NCBI GenBank assembly: GCA_002011395.1
Contig: MTNG01000110.1
Location: 1-26,510, forward strand
DNA: 26,510 nucleotides
DNA from: Candidatus Aciduliprofundum sp. JdFR-45
GTDB taxonomy: Archaea > Thermoplasmatota > Thermoplasmata > Thermoplasmatales > JdFR-45
Reading direction: 5' to 3'
Part shown: piece after piece, positions 1 to 7,492 of the stretch
Position numbering within the stretch: the first letter of the stretch is position 1
Layout of the letters: the number at the start of each line of letters is the position of its first letter
Translations under genes and position numbers: made by a program
The notes under the pieces: generated by a model
What the model was told of the DNA's origin: nothing
The model's input: only the letters and a program-made list of their open reading frames with translations
Databases searched by the model: none

Positions 1-1326
1 CTCCCTGTACGTGGTCGCCCTCTCCTCAATGTCGGCCAGTTCCCTGTACCTTGCCTCCAAACGCTCCCGAAGCGCTGCGAGTTCCAGTTCGGCCCTCTGC
101 AGGTCCTCCGCCGCCCTCTCCAGCTCATCCGTCACCGCGTCCATCCGTGCCCTCAGGTCTCTGAGCGCCTGGCTCCTCTCGCTCGCGGCGCTTTCCAGTT
201 TCTCAAGTTCGGCTTCCATCTCCGAAAGAGCTCTCTCGCGCTCGTCAAGGGCCCCCGATATCTCCCTGAGGCGTCTGACAGTCCTCTTCATCCCGGAGGA
301 GAGTTCCTTCCTTCTCCTCTCCTCATCCTTAACCTGGCGCCCGTACTTCTCAACCTCCGCCTCAAGGTTCTCAATCTTTATCTTTATCTCCGCTTCGCGT
401 ATCCGCATCTCGTCCATCTGGCGGGAGAGGGATGCTACCTCCCCGCCCGTCTCGGCGGCCATCCTCTCCTCTATCTCCTTCAACCGCCCCCTCAGCTCAT
501 CGTACCTGGTCCGGAGTTCCTCTCTCCTCCGGCTCAGGTCTTCTATGGCCCGCCTCATCTCCTCCGCGTTTTTAACGTATCCCTCCAGTTCGCTCCTCAT
601 CCTCTTTATCCTCTTGTAGAGGAGCTGGGCCTCCGCCTTACGGAGGGATTCCTGAAGCGACAGGTACTGAAGGGCGGTCTCGCGGTCCTCTGCCAGCGTG
701 GCGAGGCGCGCCTCCAGTTCGTTTAGAAGCGTCTCCACCTGCCTCATGTTCTCCTCCGTCTCGCGCCTCCTCGCCTCCGCCTTCGCTATCTCCTGATCAA
801 ATTTGGTGATGCCCGCGACTTCCTCCAGTATGCGTCGGCGCTCTATGGAGCCCATCTCCACTATGCGAGTGACGTCTCCCTGCTTCACGATGTTGTAGCC
901 GTCGGCGGAGATTCTCGCGTGTGTGAGGAGGTCCACGAAGTCCTGGAGCCGGGCCCTCTCGCCGTTTATGTAGAAATAGCTGTTGTAGCCCTCCGGGTCG
1001 CTGTCGGACACCTTGACGTAGCGGGTGAGCACGACCTCATCGGCGTCCCAGGGGATCATGCGGTCCGTGTTGTCAAATATGAGGGAGACGCGGCAGTACC
1101 TGGCGGGTCTGCCCTTCTTTCCTCCGTTGAATATGAGGTCCGTGAGTTTCTGGGCGCGAAGCGTTTTGGAACTCTTGGGACCGAGAACGAATAGAATGGC
1201 ATCGCCTATGTTGCTCTTCCCGGAGCCGTTCGGACCGCTGATGGCGTTGAAGCCCCTCCTGAACTCTATCCTGGTCTTGCGCCCGAACGACTTGAAGTTT
1301 TCAAGTTCCACTGCCTTCAGATACAT
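1..1326 (-). CDS. smc: Chromosome segregation ATPase SMC, N-terminal part (cut by window edge)
   Basis: Reading from an ATG at 1326, the frame stays open for 442 codons to base 1, so the C-terminal half lies outside. The product begins MYLKAVELENFKSFG, followed by a P-loop GPNGSGKSN at residues 31-39. A Q-loop segment QGDVTRIVEM lies near 149-158, followed by IERRRILEEVAGITKFD, the typical SMC head sequence. From about residue 175 to the edge the protein is rich in E, R, K, A and L, as expected of the first coiled-coil arm. SMC dimers with ScpA/kleisin organise and separate the chromosome. The missing part should hold the hinge, second arm, signature motif and Walker B. A TATA box at 1380-1387 predicts a start of transcription near 1358, and two candidate operators surround it. 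Rad50 is less likely because the Q-loop and post-Q-loop sequence are SMC-like. Confidence 0.93.
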   Translation of the reverse strand, partial: MYLKAVELENFKSFGRKTRIEFRRGFNAISGPNGSGKSNIGDAILFVLGPKSSKTLRAQKLTDLIFNGGKKGRPARYCRVSLIFDNTDRMIPWDADEVVLTRYVKVSDSDPEGYNSYFYINGERARLQDFVDLLTHARISADGYNIVKQGDVTRIVEMGSIERRRILEEVAGITKFDQEIAKAEARRRETEENMRQVETLLNELEARLATLAEDRETALQYLSLQESLRKAEAQLLYKRIKRMRSELEGYVKNAEEMRRAIEDLSRRREELRTRYDELRGRLKEIEERMAAETGGEVASLSRQMDEMRIREAEIKIKIENLEAEVEKYGRQVKDEERRRKELSSGMKRTVRRLREISGALDERERALSEMEAELEKLESAASERSQALRDLRARMDAVTDELERAAEDLQRAELELAALRERLEARYRELADIEERATTYRE

Positions 1327-1338
1327 CCTACCACCTTC

Positions 1339-1354
1339 GTCTGACAATGGTCAG
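1339..1354. promoter_or_regulatory. Candidate operator A in the smc leader
   Basis: GTCTGACAATGGTCAG contains the inverted repeat CTGAC-AATG-GTCAG (1341-1354). It lies just downstream of the predicted smc transcription start and before the start codon, a position typical of repressor sites. The 9-mer GTCTGACAA recurs at 7419-7427 in the cdrS-ftsZ promoter. Binding by the RHH protein encoded at 7053-7394 is inferred. Confidence 0.4.
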
Positions 1355-1378
1355 TACAATATGGTAATCTCGTAAGAC

Positions 1379-1394
1379 ATATATAAATGTTTCG
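1379..1394 (-). promoter_or_regulatory. smc core promoter (TATA box and BRE)
   Basis: On the minus strand this reads CGAAACATTTATATAT: a purine-rich BRE-like stretch followed by TTTATATA (1380-1387). Transcription would start about 25 bases downstream, near 1358, giving a leader of roughly 30 nt before the smc ATG at 1326. Confidence 0.55.
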
Positions 1395-1410
1395 ACAAAC
1401 GTATGACAAA
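1394..1410. promoter_or_regulatory. Candidate operator B upstream of the smc TATA box
   Basis: GACAAACGTATGACAAA holds two direct copies of GACAAA starting 11 bp apart (1394 and 1405), about one helical turn, as expected for two RHH dimers side by side. The 8-mer GACAAACG also occurs at 7423-7430 over the cdrS start. It abuts the BRE of the smc promoter. Regulation is inferred. Confidence 0.35.
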
Positions 1411-1423
1411 AGATGGAGAGGGG

Positions 1424-2929
1424 TCAGACGATGGGCTCCAGCTTTATGTACGGGAGTCCCCTCTCGGGATCCTCCTCAACAGCGTAGAGAATGGTCTTGG
1501 GTTTCACGCCGTAGATGCACGGTATCTTGTCCACGTTGACCATCTTTATGTATATGTCGGCCATGTTTATGACTTCCCTGCTTATCTTAAGGCCGGGCTT
1601 GAGGACTCCCAGGCCTATGTCGTCGGACACTTTGATCTGGCCAACTGCGTTGAAGACATCCCTGATCGCTATGTCTCCGCCGCGGAGGTACTCAACGGTG
1701 TCGTAGCCCGTGAACTGCATTATGGGGGCGCTCCCGCCCTTCCTCAGATCCATGAGCGCGCGCTGGTAGTAAAGTATGGACTCGTCCCTCTCCATGGCCC
1801 CGAGCGGTATCACATGGGGCCTGTCCGCCTCCACCGCGAAGTAGTCAAGGACGCGGACGTTGCGGTAGAAGACATCCTCATCCACGAACCTCGTGAGGTC
1901 CCTGCGCATCTTCTCGGCGGTGTTGCCCCCCGTGAGCACGGCCAGCACGCCTATGTCGTTCGTTATGAAGTTGAGCATCATGGGGCGTATGAACGTCCAG
2001 TACTCCTCGTGGGCGACGTCCTCGCCTATGTCTATGACCACGTAACTCCCCTTTCTGAATCCGCCGCCGAGGAGGGCGTCCAGGTCCTCTATCCCCGTGG
2101 AGTAGCAGCCGTTCCTCGCCTCTATGGTCTGCCACGGCTTCCTCTCCATGCGGGTCTCTCTCTCCACGGGCAGGAAAGTCCGGAACCTCCCCCCCTTCAG
2201 CGATGTGAGGTACACGGGGTACTTTATCTCCGTGGCCCTCAGCTTCTCCAGGTGTATCTCCCTGACCCTCCTGCCGTCAACCGTTCTTTTGTGCATGGAT
2301 ATGACGCCGTCCACTATGTATTCAATCCCCTGGAGTTCGTCCTTTTCCAGTACAAATATTATGTTGACGTATGAGTTCTCCACGAGGTCCTTCTGAAGCG
2401 TGAAGACGAAGTCCTCCATAGAGAGACCGTACTTATGGGTGATACCCTCCACGCTGTCCACGATGATGGTCGCCTTCTCGGGGAGTATGGCATCCACCTC
2501 GGAGTACACGCGCTCTATCTCAGGCATGGACCTCTTGCTTATCATCCTGCGGAGATGCGTCCTGTCCGCCTCTCTGGGGATCTCGTGTCCGTGGATGGTC
2601 CTGAGGAACTCCTTCGCCACCTCCGCCTTCTCGTCCGGGATGTACTCCGTGGGCATGGTCTCCTTCCTGAGAACGCTCAGAAGCGCCTTGCTGGCATCCA
2701 GAATCTTGCTGCGCCTCTCCGCATCCCTGAGCCACGGGAACTGGCTGTAGAGCGCCTCGTCGCCAACTCTCGTGGAGAGGTAAACGCCCCTTCCATCGGC
2801 GCCCAGCGTCTCCAGTATCTGAAGAGAGAACGTGGTCTTTCCCGTGCCGGGTGCTCCCTTTATCACGACCGAACGTCCCTCTCGCTCCTTGAAAAACTCG
2901 AGCACCTCAGGGGGGAAGTCCGTTAGCAT
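1424..2929 (-). CDS. Two-domain KaiC/GvpD-like RecA-superfamily ATPase
   Basis: 501 residues from an ATG with GGTGAT just upstream. The N-terminal half has Walker A GAPGTGKTT at residues 25-33 and Walker B TIIVD at 154-158. The C-terminal half opens with GIEDLDALLGGGF (279-291), the entry sequence of KaiC-type domains. The place where its P-loop should be (around 301-306, IGEDVA) lacks the Lys-Thr pair, so this half is probably inactive. Archaeal KaiC/RAD55/GvpD-like ATPases are mostly uncharacterised. GvpD itself regulates gas-vesicle genes in haloarchaea, but no gvp genes are seen here. It is divergent from the TPR-ATPase at 3070 and lies 97 bp upstream of the smc start on the same strand. 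A signalling or regulatory role is likely, the target unknown. Confidence 0.75.
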   Translation of the reverse strand: MLTDFPPEVLEFFKEREGRSVVIKGAPGTGKTTFSLQILETLGADGRGVYLSTRVGDEALYSQFPWLRDAERRSKILDASKALLSVLRKETMPTEYIPDEKAEVAKEFLRTIHGHEIPREADRTHLRRMISKRSMPEIERVYSEVDAILPEKATIIVDSVEGITHKYGLSMEDFVFTLQKDLVENSYVNIIFVLEKDELQGIEYIVDGVISMHKRTVDGRRVREIHLEKLRATEIKYPVYLTSLKGGRFRTFLPVERETRMERKPWQTIEARNGCYSTGIEDLDALLGGGFRKGSYVVIDIGEDVAHEEYWTFIRPMMLNFITNDIGVLAVLTGGNTAEKMRRDLTRFVDEDVFYRNVRVLDYFAVEADRPHVIPLGAMERDESILYYQRALMDLRKGGSAPIMQFTGYDTVEYLRGGDIAIRDVFNAVGQIKVSDDIGLGVLKPGLKISREVINMADIYIKMVNVDKIPCIYGVKPKTILYAVEEDPERGLPYIKLEPIV

Positions 2930-2944
2930 AGATGAATCACCACG

Positions 2945-2961
2945 TAGGGAAATATACCCTA
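2945..2961. promoter_or_regulatory. Inverted repeat in the divergent promoter region
   Basis: TAGGG-AAATATA-CCCTA is a perfect 5-bp inverted repeat with a 7-bp AT-rich spacer, 16 bp upstream of the KaiC-like start codon. A minus-strand TTAATAA at 2968-2974 could be the TATA box, which would put the transcription start close to this repeat. It could be an operator for the KaiC-like gene. No factor can be named. Confidence 0.3.
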
Positions 2962-3069
2962 AACCCTTATTAACTTTGTGTTGCGCCCGGCGTGTCTGTG
3001 ATGGGAGGTGAGAGTTTTATAACGGGGAAACGTTTTTGTATCGCGATTATATTTGAGACCGCGTCCATA

Positions 3070-5448
3070 ATGGAGGTCATAGACAGAGAGGAAGAGAGGA
3101 AGGCAGTTGAACGGATGCTTAAAGGCGAGGTCAGGGGCATAGTGTTCACTGGAGAGAGGGGCGTTGGTAAAACCACCCTGCTCAGGGTTGCCCGCGACAT
3201 GTGCGAACGGCAAGGTTACACCGTGGTCTGCTACGACCCAGAGGGGCCGTGTGAGGCGCTGGAGCCAGTTATTACTGCTCTGTCGGACAAACTGGGTTGT
3301 GAAGACCTGTGGGACTGCCTTGAAAAACTCGCGGTCACCGCGGGGAGGGAAGACCTGCTCCCGGAGATAAAGGGTCTCAGAAGGGCAGGTTCAGAGGCGA
3401 TGCTGTTCCACGTTCTGTCGGAGGCGCTCGCCCCTCTCAGAGTGGTCATCGCCGTGGACGACATGGAATATCTGGACGCCATGACGTCCAACCTCATGCA
3501 GTACATCCTCAGACGGGGGGCGGCGATGGTGATAGGGGCCCTCTACGAGGGCGCATGTCCGGACCACGTCAGGGACGCCATAAGGAGGGCGGAGAGGGAA
3601 GGGCTCATTGAGATATGCAAACTCGGACCGCTTGAAAAGAGGGCGGTGGTGGACCATCTCATATCACTGGGTTACCAGCCATACGAAGCCGTTGAGATGT
3701 ACATGCGAACCAAGGGCCATCCGCTTCTCCTCACGCTGGAACTCCATGGGGTTGACGTGGAGGAGGGGGTTGAGGCCACCATGCTCAGGGCGTTCAACGC
3801 GCTGAGCCACGAAACCAAGGCGGTTCTGCAGGTCATAGGCGTTTTCGGCGAATGGGCAACGCTGAACGAACTGGAACGCTTTTTCCCGGATGAGCAGATA
3901 TTCACGGCCGTGGAGGAGGGTGGCCGGGAGATGATAGTCCGCGAGCGCGGGGAGATCATATCCTTCACCCACCCCGCGTGGAGGGAAGTCATAGACAGAA
4001 CGCTCGTGGGGGAGGAGAGACGGCTCATATACAGAAAGGTGGCTCACATACTTGAGGAGATGGGAAGGCATTATCAGGCGGCCGTCTGCTGCGAGGTGGC
4101 CGGTGATAGGGAATGCGCCGCCGAAAACTACATAGCCGCTGGAAAGAGGGCCTATGCCATATACGGCGTGGAGGATGCGGAGATGTGCTTCGTAAAAGCC
4201 ATGCGCCTCTCCGAGAGGGGCGATGTGGTGCGCGATGCAATGACGTATCTACTTGACATGTACAAATCGCAGGGCGCCCTGGACAGGGCGAGAGAGGTTG
4301 TTGAGGAGGGGAGGGGCAAACTCCACGGACCGTTTCTGCACGAGATACTCCTTCTGTGGGCGGATTTTCTGCTCCTGTTTTCCCGAAACAGCGAGGCGCA
4401 TGACATACTGGAACAGTGCCTCATGGAGATGCCCTCGCTTCGCAGGGCCTCTCTGGACCTAAGGTTTTCCACGTACTACATACTGCTGGGAGAGGTGGAC
4501 AGGGCGGGGGAGTACCTTGACAGGATTGAAGGGGCGCTGGGCATCATGTACCCGGAGGAGGTGGCCCGGTACCACAGGAACAGAGGCATACTCCGCTTTT
4601 ACAGGGGAGACCTCAGGGGCGCCCTTGAGGAGTGGGAAAGGGCGCGCGACATCTACAGCGAACTCCACTCATGGAGCGATTATCTGCACGTCCTGAACAA
4701 CATAGGCATAACGCTTCACATCCTGAACAGGAAAGGGGAAGCCATAGGCGTGTTCACGGAGGCAGAGAACATAGCCCGCCTCATAAATGCGAGTTCAATA
4801 CTGGCCGACATTTACAACAACCTGGGAACGATATACGAGGAGATGAACGACCTGGACAGAGCCCATGACTATTACAGCATGGGGTACAGGATAATGGAGA
4901 GGGCAGGGGACACACGCGGAATGGCCGTCTCCCTCGTGAACCTGGGCAACAACAGCTATTACCGCGGCAGGTACCGGATGGCCGAGAAATTCTACAGGCG
5001 GGCGCACAAAATATCAAAGGATATGGGCTTTCCGGAGGGCATGGTCCTCGCCCACATAGGTCTGGCCCACGTGTTCATGAAGATGCCCGGCCGTGAGGGG
5101 ACAGTGGTGTATCACCTCCAGCGCGCCATGGAAATAGCCCAGAGGAGTGGCAACCGTGCCAGATACGCCGAAGCGCTCCTGCAGTACGCCGTATACCTCG
5201 GCAGGCGGGGGGAACTCGGCAGGGCGGGGGATCTCGTGAAGGAACTCAGCAGGGAGGAGGTAGACGGGATGCAGTCCACAACGCGCATTCTCTACAGACG
5301 GGCGCTCGCCTACGCCAGAATGGGTGAGGGGGACGTTGAGGGGGCCCGAAGAGCGCTTATAGAGGCGATGGAACTGGCCCAGAGTTACGGGGACAGCATA
5401 TCAATAGACGACGTTGAGGAGGACCTCGGCTTTCTGTTTCATGAATAG
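3070..5448 (+). CDS. STAND-type P-loop ATPase with C-terminal TPR array
   Basis: 792 residues from the ATG at 3070. The frame stays open to a GTG at 2992, but those 26 codons carry the putative promoter and look unlike protein. Walker A GERGVGKTT is at residues 28-36 and a Walker B-like VVIAVDD near 125-131. A winged-helix-like segment follows the ATPase (around 245-325). From about 350 to the end come roughly eleven helical pairs with the TPR pattern, the clearest around NNIGITLHILNRKGEA, NNLGTIYEEMNDLDRA and VNLGNNSYYRGRYRMA. STAND proteins such as MalT and AfsR use ATP-driven oligomerisation as a signal switch, with the repeats as sensor. No separate DNA-binding or effector domain is visible, so the output is unknown. 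The 3' end overlaps the convergent flavoprotein gene by 10 bp. TATA-like sequences lie at 3015-3022 and 3046-3054. Confidence 0.8.
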   Translation: MEVIDREEERKAVERMLKGEVRGIVFTGERGVGKTTLLRVARDMCERQGYTVVCYDPEGPCEALEPVITALSDKLGCEDLWDCLEKLAVTAGREDLLPEIKGLRRAGSEAMLFHVLSEALAPLRVVIAVDDMEYLDAMTSNLMQYILRRGAAMVIGALYEGACPDHVRDAIRRAEREGLIEICKLGPLEKRAVVDHLISLGYQPYEAVEMYMRTKGHPLLLTLELHGVDVEEGVEATMLRAFNALSHETKAVLQVIGVFGEWATLNELERFFPDEQIFTAVEEGGREMIVRERGEIISFTHPAWREVIDRTLVGEERRLIYRKVAHILEEMGRHYQAAVCCEVAGDRECAAENYIAAGKRAYAIYGVEDAEMCFVKAMRLSERGDVVRDAMTYLLDMYKSQGALDRAREVVEEGRGKLHGPFLHEILLLWADFLLLFSRNSEAHDILEQCLMEMPSLRRASLDLRFSTYYILLGEVDRAGEYLDRIEGALGIMYPEEVARYHRNRGILRFYRGDLRGALEEWERARDIYSELHSWSDYLHVLNNIGITLHILNRKGEAIGVFTEAENIARLINASSILADIYNNLGTIYEEMNDLDRAHDYYSMGYRIMERAGDTRGMAVSLVNLGNNSYYRGRYRMAEKFYRRAHKISKDMGFPEGMVLAHIGLAHVFMKMPGREGTVVYHLQRAMEIAQRSGNRARYAEALLQYAVYLGRRGELGRAGDLVKELSREEVDGMQSTTRILYRRALAYARMGEGDVEGARRALIEAMELAQSYGDSISIDDVEEDLGFLFHE

Positions 5449-5957
5449 AGGCGTTCGGTGAGGGCCTCTATTCTTCTCCCGAGGTCCATCGCCCTTCTGA
5501 TGTCCCTCAGATTAGAAAGAATATCCCTCTCCTCGGAGGCGCGGGCCACAAGCCCACCCGCATAGTACATGCCCATGGCGTCAAAGTACCTCATGAGGGT
5601 GAGAAGCGCCTGCTCCCCACCCTCGCTGGAGTGGACGACCACGGCGGCGCCGACCTTCCCCCTGAGAGCGCCGTCCTCCCACAGACACAGCGTTCTGTCC
5701 ATCAGCGCCTTCATCTGCGCGCTCACCGCCGAGAAGTAGACGGGGGAGCCGAGTATTATCACATCAGCATCCCTCATCGCCTCTATGACGGCGTCAAGAT
5801 CATCGCCCCTCATGCACTCGCCCTCGTAGGGGTTTATCCTCATACCGCGGAGCTGAATGACTGTCTTTTCGCCCTCCATCACCTCCAGGACCTTCTCCAC
5901 GAGAATGCGCGTGTTGCTGTTCTCCCTGTAACTTCCCACCACGGCGAGGACCTTCAT
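5439..5957 (-). CDS. Flavodoxin-fold NAD(P)H-dependent FMN reductase-like protein
   Basis: 172 residues. The N-terminus MKVLAVVGSYRENSNT is the FMN-phosphate loop of the NADPH-dependent FMN reductase/iron-sulfur flavoprotein family. SPVYFSAVSAQMKALMDR (around 75-92) is the family's flavin-binding segment. Related archaeal iron-sulfur flavoproteins carry a compact four-cysteine motif after strand 2. Here the same region (INPYEGECMRGDD) has one cysteine, so an iron-sulfur cluster is not expected. It probably binds FMN and moves electrons between NAD(P)H and flavin or quinone-like acceptors in the cytoplasm. A TATA box at 5978-5986 lies 25 bp from the ATG, so the message is probably leaderless. 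The substrate is unknown. Confidence 0.8.
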   Translation of the reverse strand: MKVLAVVGSYRENSNTRILVEKVLEVMEGEKTVIQLRGMRINPYEGECMRGDDLDAVIEAMRDADVIILGSPVYFSAVSAQMKALMDRTLCLWEDGALRGKVGAAVVVHSSEGGEQALLTLMRYFDAMGMYYAGGLVARASEERDILSNLRDIRRAMDLGRRIEALTERLYS

Positions 5958-5977
5958 AGTGCCGGGATTTCAGGGAG

Positions 5978-5986
5978 TTTTTAAAA
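5978..5986 (-). promoter_or_regulatory. TATA box of the flavoprotein gene, overlapping ftsZ 3' T-run
   Basis: On the minus strand this reads TTTTAAAAA, centred 25 bp upstream of the ATG at 5957, which fits a leaderless transcript. The T-rich minus-strand tract here also lies within 25 bases after the ftsZ stop (6001) and could end ftsZ transcription, so one short tract may serve as both terminator and promoter. Confidence 0.5.
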
Positions 5987-6000
5987 GGTTTTTGCCCGAA

Positions 6001-7050
6001 CTACTCCACGAACTCAAGGTCCACCTCTGCTGGCCTCTCCCTCCTCTCGCGGTGGGCCGCGAGGAAGAGATCAAGCGGTATTCCGGATAGAATGCAGAGC
6101 ATCCTCACGCGCCCCTCCATGCCCGGGACTATTCTGGCCCCCAGCGTGATGTAGGCGTTTTCCATCAACTGCTCCCTTATGGCGCGGACTATGGAGTAAA
6201 CGGTGGATATGGGTATGTCGCTGCCGGTTGAGAGGTGTATCAGGGCCCCGCGAGCCCTTGAGAAATCCACACTTATCAGGGGGTTATTGAGTGCCTCCAT
6301 CACTATCTTTCTGGGGTCAGCGCTGTCCTCCTCCGCGAAGAGTATGGAGGCGAGCCCCCCGGCGCTGAGGAGGAGTTCGCGCAGGTCGCTTAGGTCTATG
6401 TTTATCATGGAGGGGCGGGTTATGGTGTCAACCAGGCCGGATATCATCTCCGCAACGAGGTAGTTTATCACGTCAAAAGCGCGCGTGAAGGGGAGGTGGG
6501 GCACGTGGCCCATGAGACGCTCATTTTCAATCACAACGGTGGCGCTGGACGCGTCCACGAGGCGAGGGAGGTTCTGGAGGGCTATGTCCACCCTCCTGCC
6601 CTCGTGGGAGAAGGGCATGGTGACTATGGAGAACACGATGGAACCCATCTCACGCGCGGCCGAGGCCACGACGGGGGAGGCGCCGGTGCCCGTGCCCCCT
6701 CCGAGTCCGCACAGGACGAACACGACGTCTGCGTCCTCCAGCGATTCGCGTATCGCGCTTATCGCGCGGTACGCCGCCGCCTCGCCCACGTCCACGCGGC
6801 CACCGGTGCCGCCACGCCTGCCCGCGGATATGAGTATTTTCCTGCGCGCGGCGGTCCTCCTGAGGTGCTGTTCGTCCACGTTTATCGCGAGCGTGTCCAG
6901 AGCCCCGCCGGTTAAAACCTCCACACGGGATAGCATGTTGCACCCGGCACCGCCCACGCCCACCACGGTGACCCTGAGTGAGTCCTCCTCAACCAGCCGC
7001 ACCGGAGATGTCTCCGAGGTGACCCTCCTCACGATGGCGCGGATGTCCAC
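6001..7050 (-). CDS. ftsZ: Cell division GTPase FtsZ
   Basis: 349 residues from a GTG start with a GGGTGAG ribosome site. The tubulin/FtsZ features are in order: GVGGAGCNM at 31-39, the NVDEQHL segment near 57-63, the GTP-binding tubulin signature GLGGGTGTG at 115-123, and the T7 catalytic loop NIDLSD at 217-222 with the NxDxxD acids intact. FtsZ polymerises with GTP into the division ring and guides constriction. The C-terminus ends soon after the activation domain with a short acidic tail and no obvious bacterial-type FtsA/ZipA peptide. It is the second gene of an operon, starting 2 bp after the stop of the RHH gene, so both are surely co-transcribed from the 7445-7456 promoter. CetZ is less likely because of the canonical FtsZ signature and T7 loop. 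Confidence 0.95.
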   Translation of the reverse strand: MDIRAIVRRVTSETSPVRLVEEDSLRVTVVGVGGAGCNMLSRVEVLTGGALDTLAINVDEQHLRRTAARRKILISAGRRGGTGGRVDVGEAAAYRAISAIRESLEDADVVFVLCGLGGGTGTGASPVVASAAREMGSIVFSIVTMPFSHEGRRVDIALQNLPRLVDASSATVVIENERLMGHVPHLPFTRAFDVINYLVAEMISGLVDTITRPSMINIDLSDLRELLLSAGGLASILFAEEDSADPRKIVMEALNNPLISVDFSRARGALIHLSTGSDIPISTVYSIVRAIREQLMENAYITLGARIVPGMEGRVRMLCILSGIPLDLFLAAHRERRERPAEVDLEFVE

Positions 7051-7052
7051 CC

Positions 7053-7394
7053 CTACTCACCCGGCATCTCGCGGAGTTCGTCCCTCATTTTCTTGCTCGC
7101 CAGTTCCCTCACGCGCCTGTTGATGTACTCCCTTATCGCGTGCCTTATGGCCTCGTTCTCCGAGATGTCCGCCCCCCTCTCAACGAGTTCGCGGAGCATG
7201 ACGGCGTCCACCTTGGGTATCTCCACGAAGAGAACCTCCATGTTCTCCCCGGGGAACTTCTCCTGAAGGAGTTTCTGAATGGCGCCCCTGACCACCTCGG
7301 ATATGTTCTTATACTCACCCCTCTTCACGAGTTCCTCCAGTTTGCTCACGACCTCCGACGTGAGCCGTATGGTGATGCGAACCGAATCCGACAT
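7053..7394 (-). CDS. cdrS: Ribbon-helix-helix regulator, CdrS-like, with two RHH units
   Basis: 113 residues. The N-terminal unit (around 4-45: VRITIRLTSEVVSKLEEL, then NISEVVRGAIQKLL) is a classic RHH/CopG fold, a beta strand that inserts in the DNA major groove followed by two helices. A second unit around 52-97 repeats the pattern: strand MEVLFVEIP, helix AVMLRELVERG, then ISENEAIRHAIREYI. One chain could thus form a pseudo-dimer, or the second unit could be a sensor or dimerisation module. In haloarchaea the RHH protein CdrS is encoded next to ftsZ2 and controls division genes. The same arrangement here supports the name, but orthology is inferred. The promoter carries a perfect palindrome that suggests self-regulation, and a matching sequence lies before smc. 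Confidence 0.78.
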   Translation of the reverse strand: MSDSVRITIRLTSEVVSKLEELVKRGEYKNISEVVRGAIQKLLQEKFPGENMEVLFVEIPKVDAVMLRELVERGADISENEAIRHAIREYINRRVRELASKKMRDELREMPGE

Positions 7395-7415
7395 TTTGAC
7401 CGCCTTTTATGGCTC

Positions 7416-7428
7416 TTTGTCTGACAAA
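7416..7428. promoter_or_regulatory. Palindromic operator over the cdrS-ftsZ transcription start
   Basis: TTTGTC-T-GACAAA is a perfect 6-bp inverted repeat. It extends into GACAAACGACA (7423-7433), which holds a second GACA 7 bp on. It spans the start predicted from the TATA box (near 7425), so a bound RHH protein would block initiation. The 9-mer GTCTGACAA and the 8-mer GACAAACG both recur in the smc promoter. Confidence 0.5.
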
Positions 7429-7444
7429 CGACATATTGCAGTGA

Positions 7445-7456
7445 TTATATAAAAAG
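7445..7456 (-). promoter_or_regulatory. cdrS-ftsZ core promoter (TATA box)
   Basis: The minus strand reads CTTTTTATATAA, preceded by a CGAAAT BRE-like stretch. Predicted transcription start is near 7425, leaving a leader of about 30 nt with only a weak ribosome site (GGCGGT) before the ATG at 7394. TTATATAA is symmetric and could also drive rightward transcription. Confidence 0.55.
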
Positions 7457-7460
7457 ATTT

Positions 7461-7492
7461 CGTTGGATGAGGGGGTTTGGGGCGCATCCACG
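7461..7492. other. Possible stem-loop in the cdrS upstream region
   Basis: CGTTGGATG (7461-7469) can pair with CATCCACG (7485-7492), giving 8 base pairs with one bulged T around a G-rich 15-base loop. It lies in a GC-rich block between two AT-rich promoters (the 7395-7599 gap). A small RNA or a chance fold are both possible. A further short inverted repeat, CACGA-AC-TCGTG, follows at 7511-7522. Confidence 0.2.

Noticed and set aside
1403..2374. 323-codon plus-strand frame over the KaiC-like gene
   Set aside because: The opposite strand encodes a protein with intact Walker motifs and a ribosome site; this frame has low-complexity His/Val/Leu/Tyr composition typical of antisense shadows.
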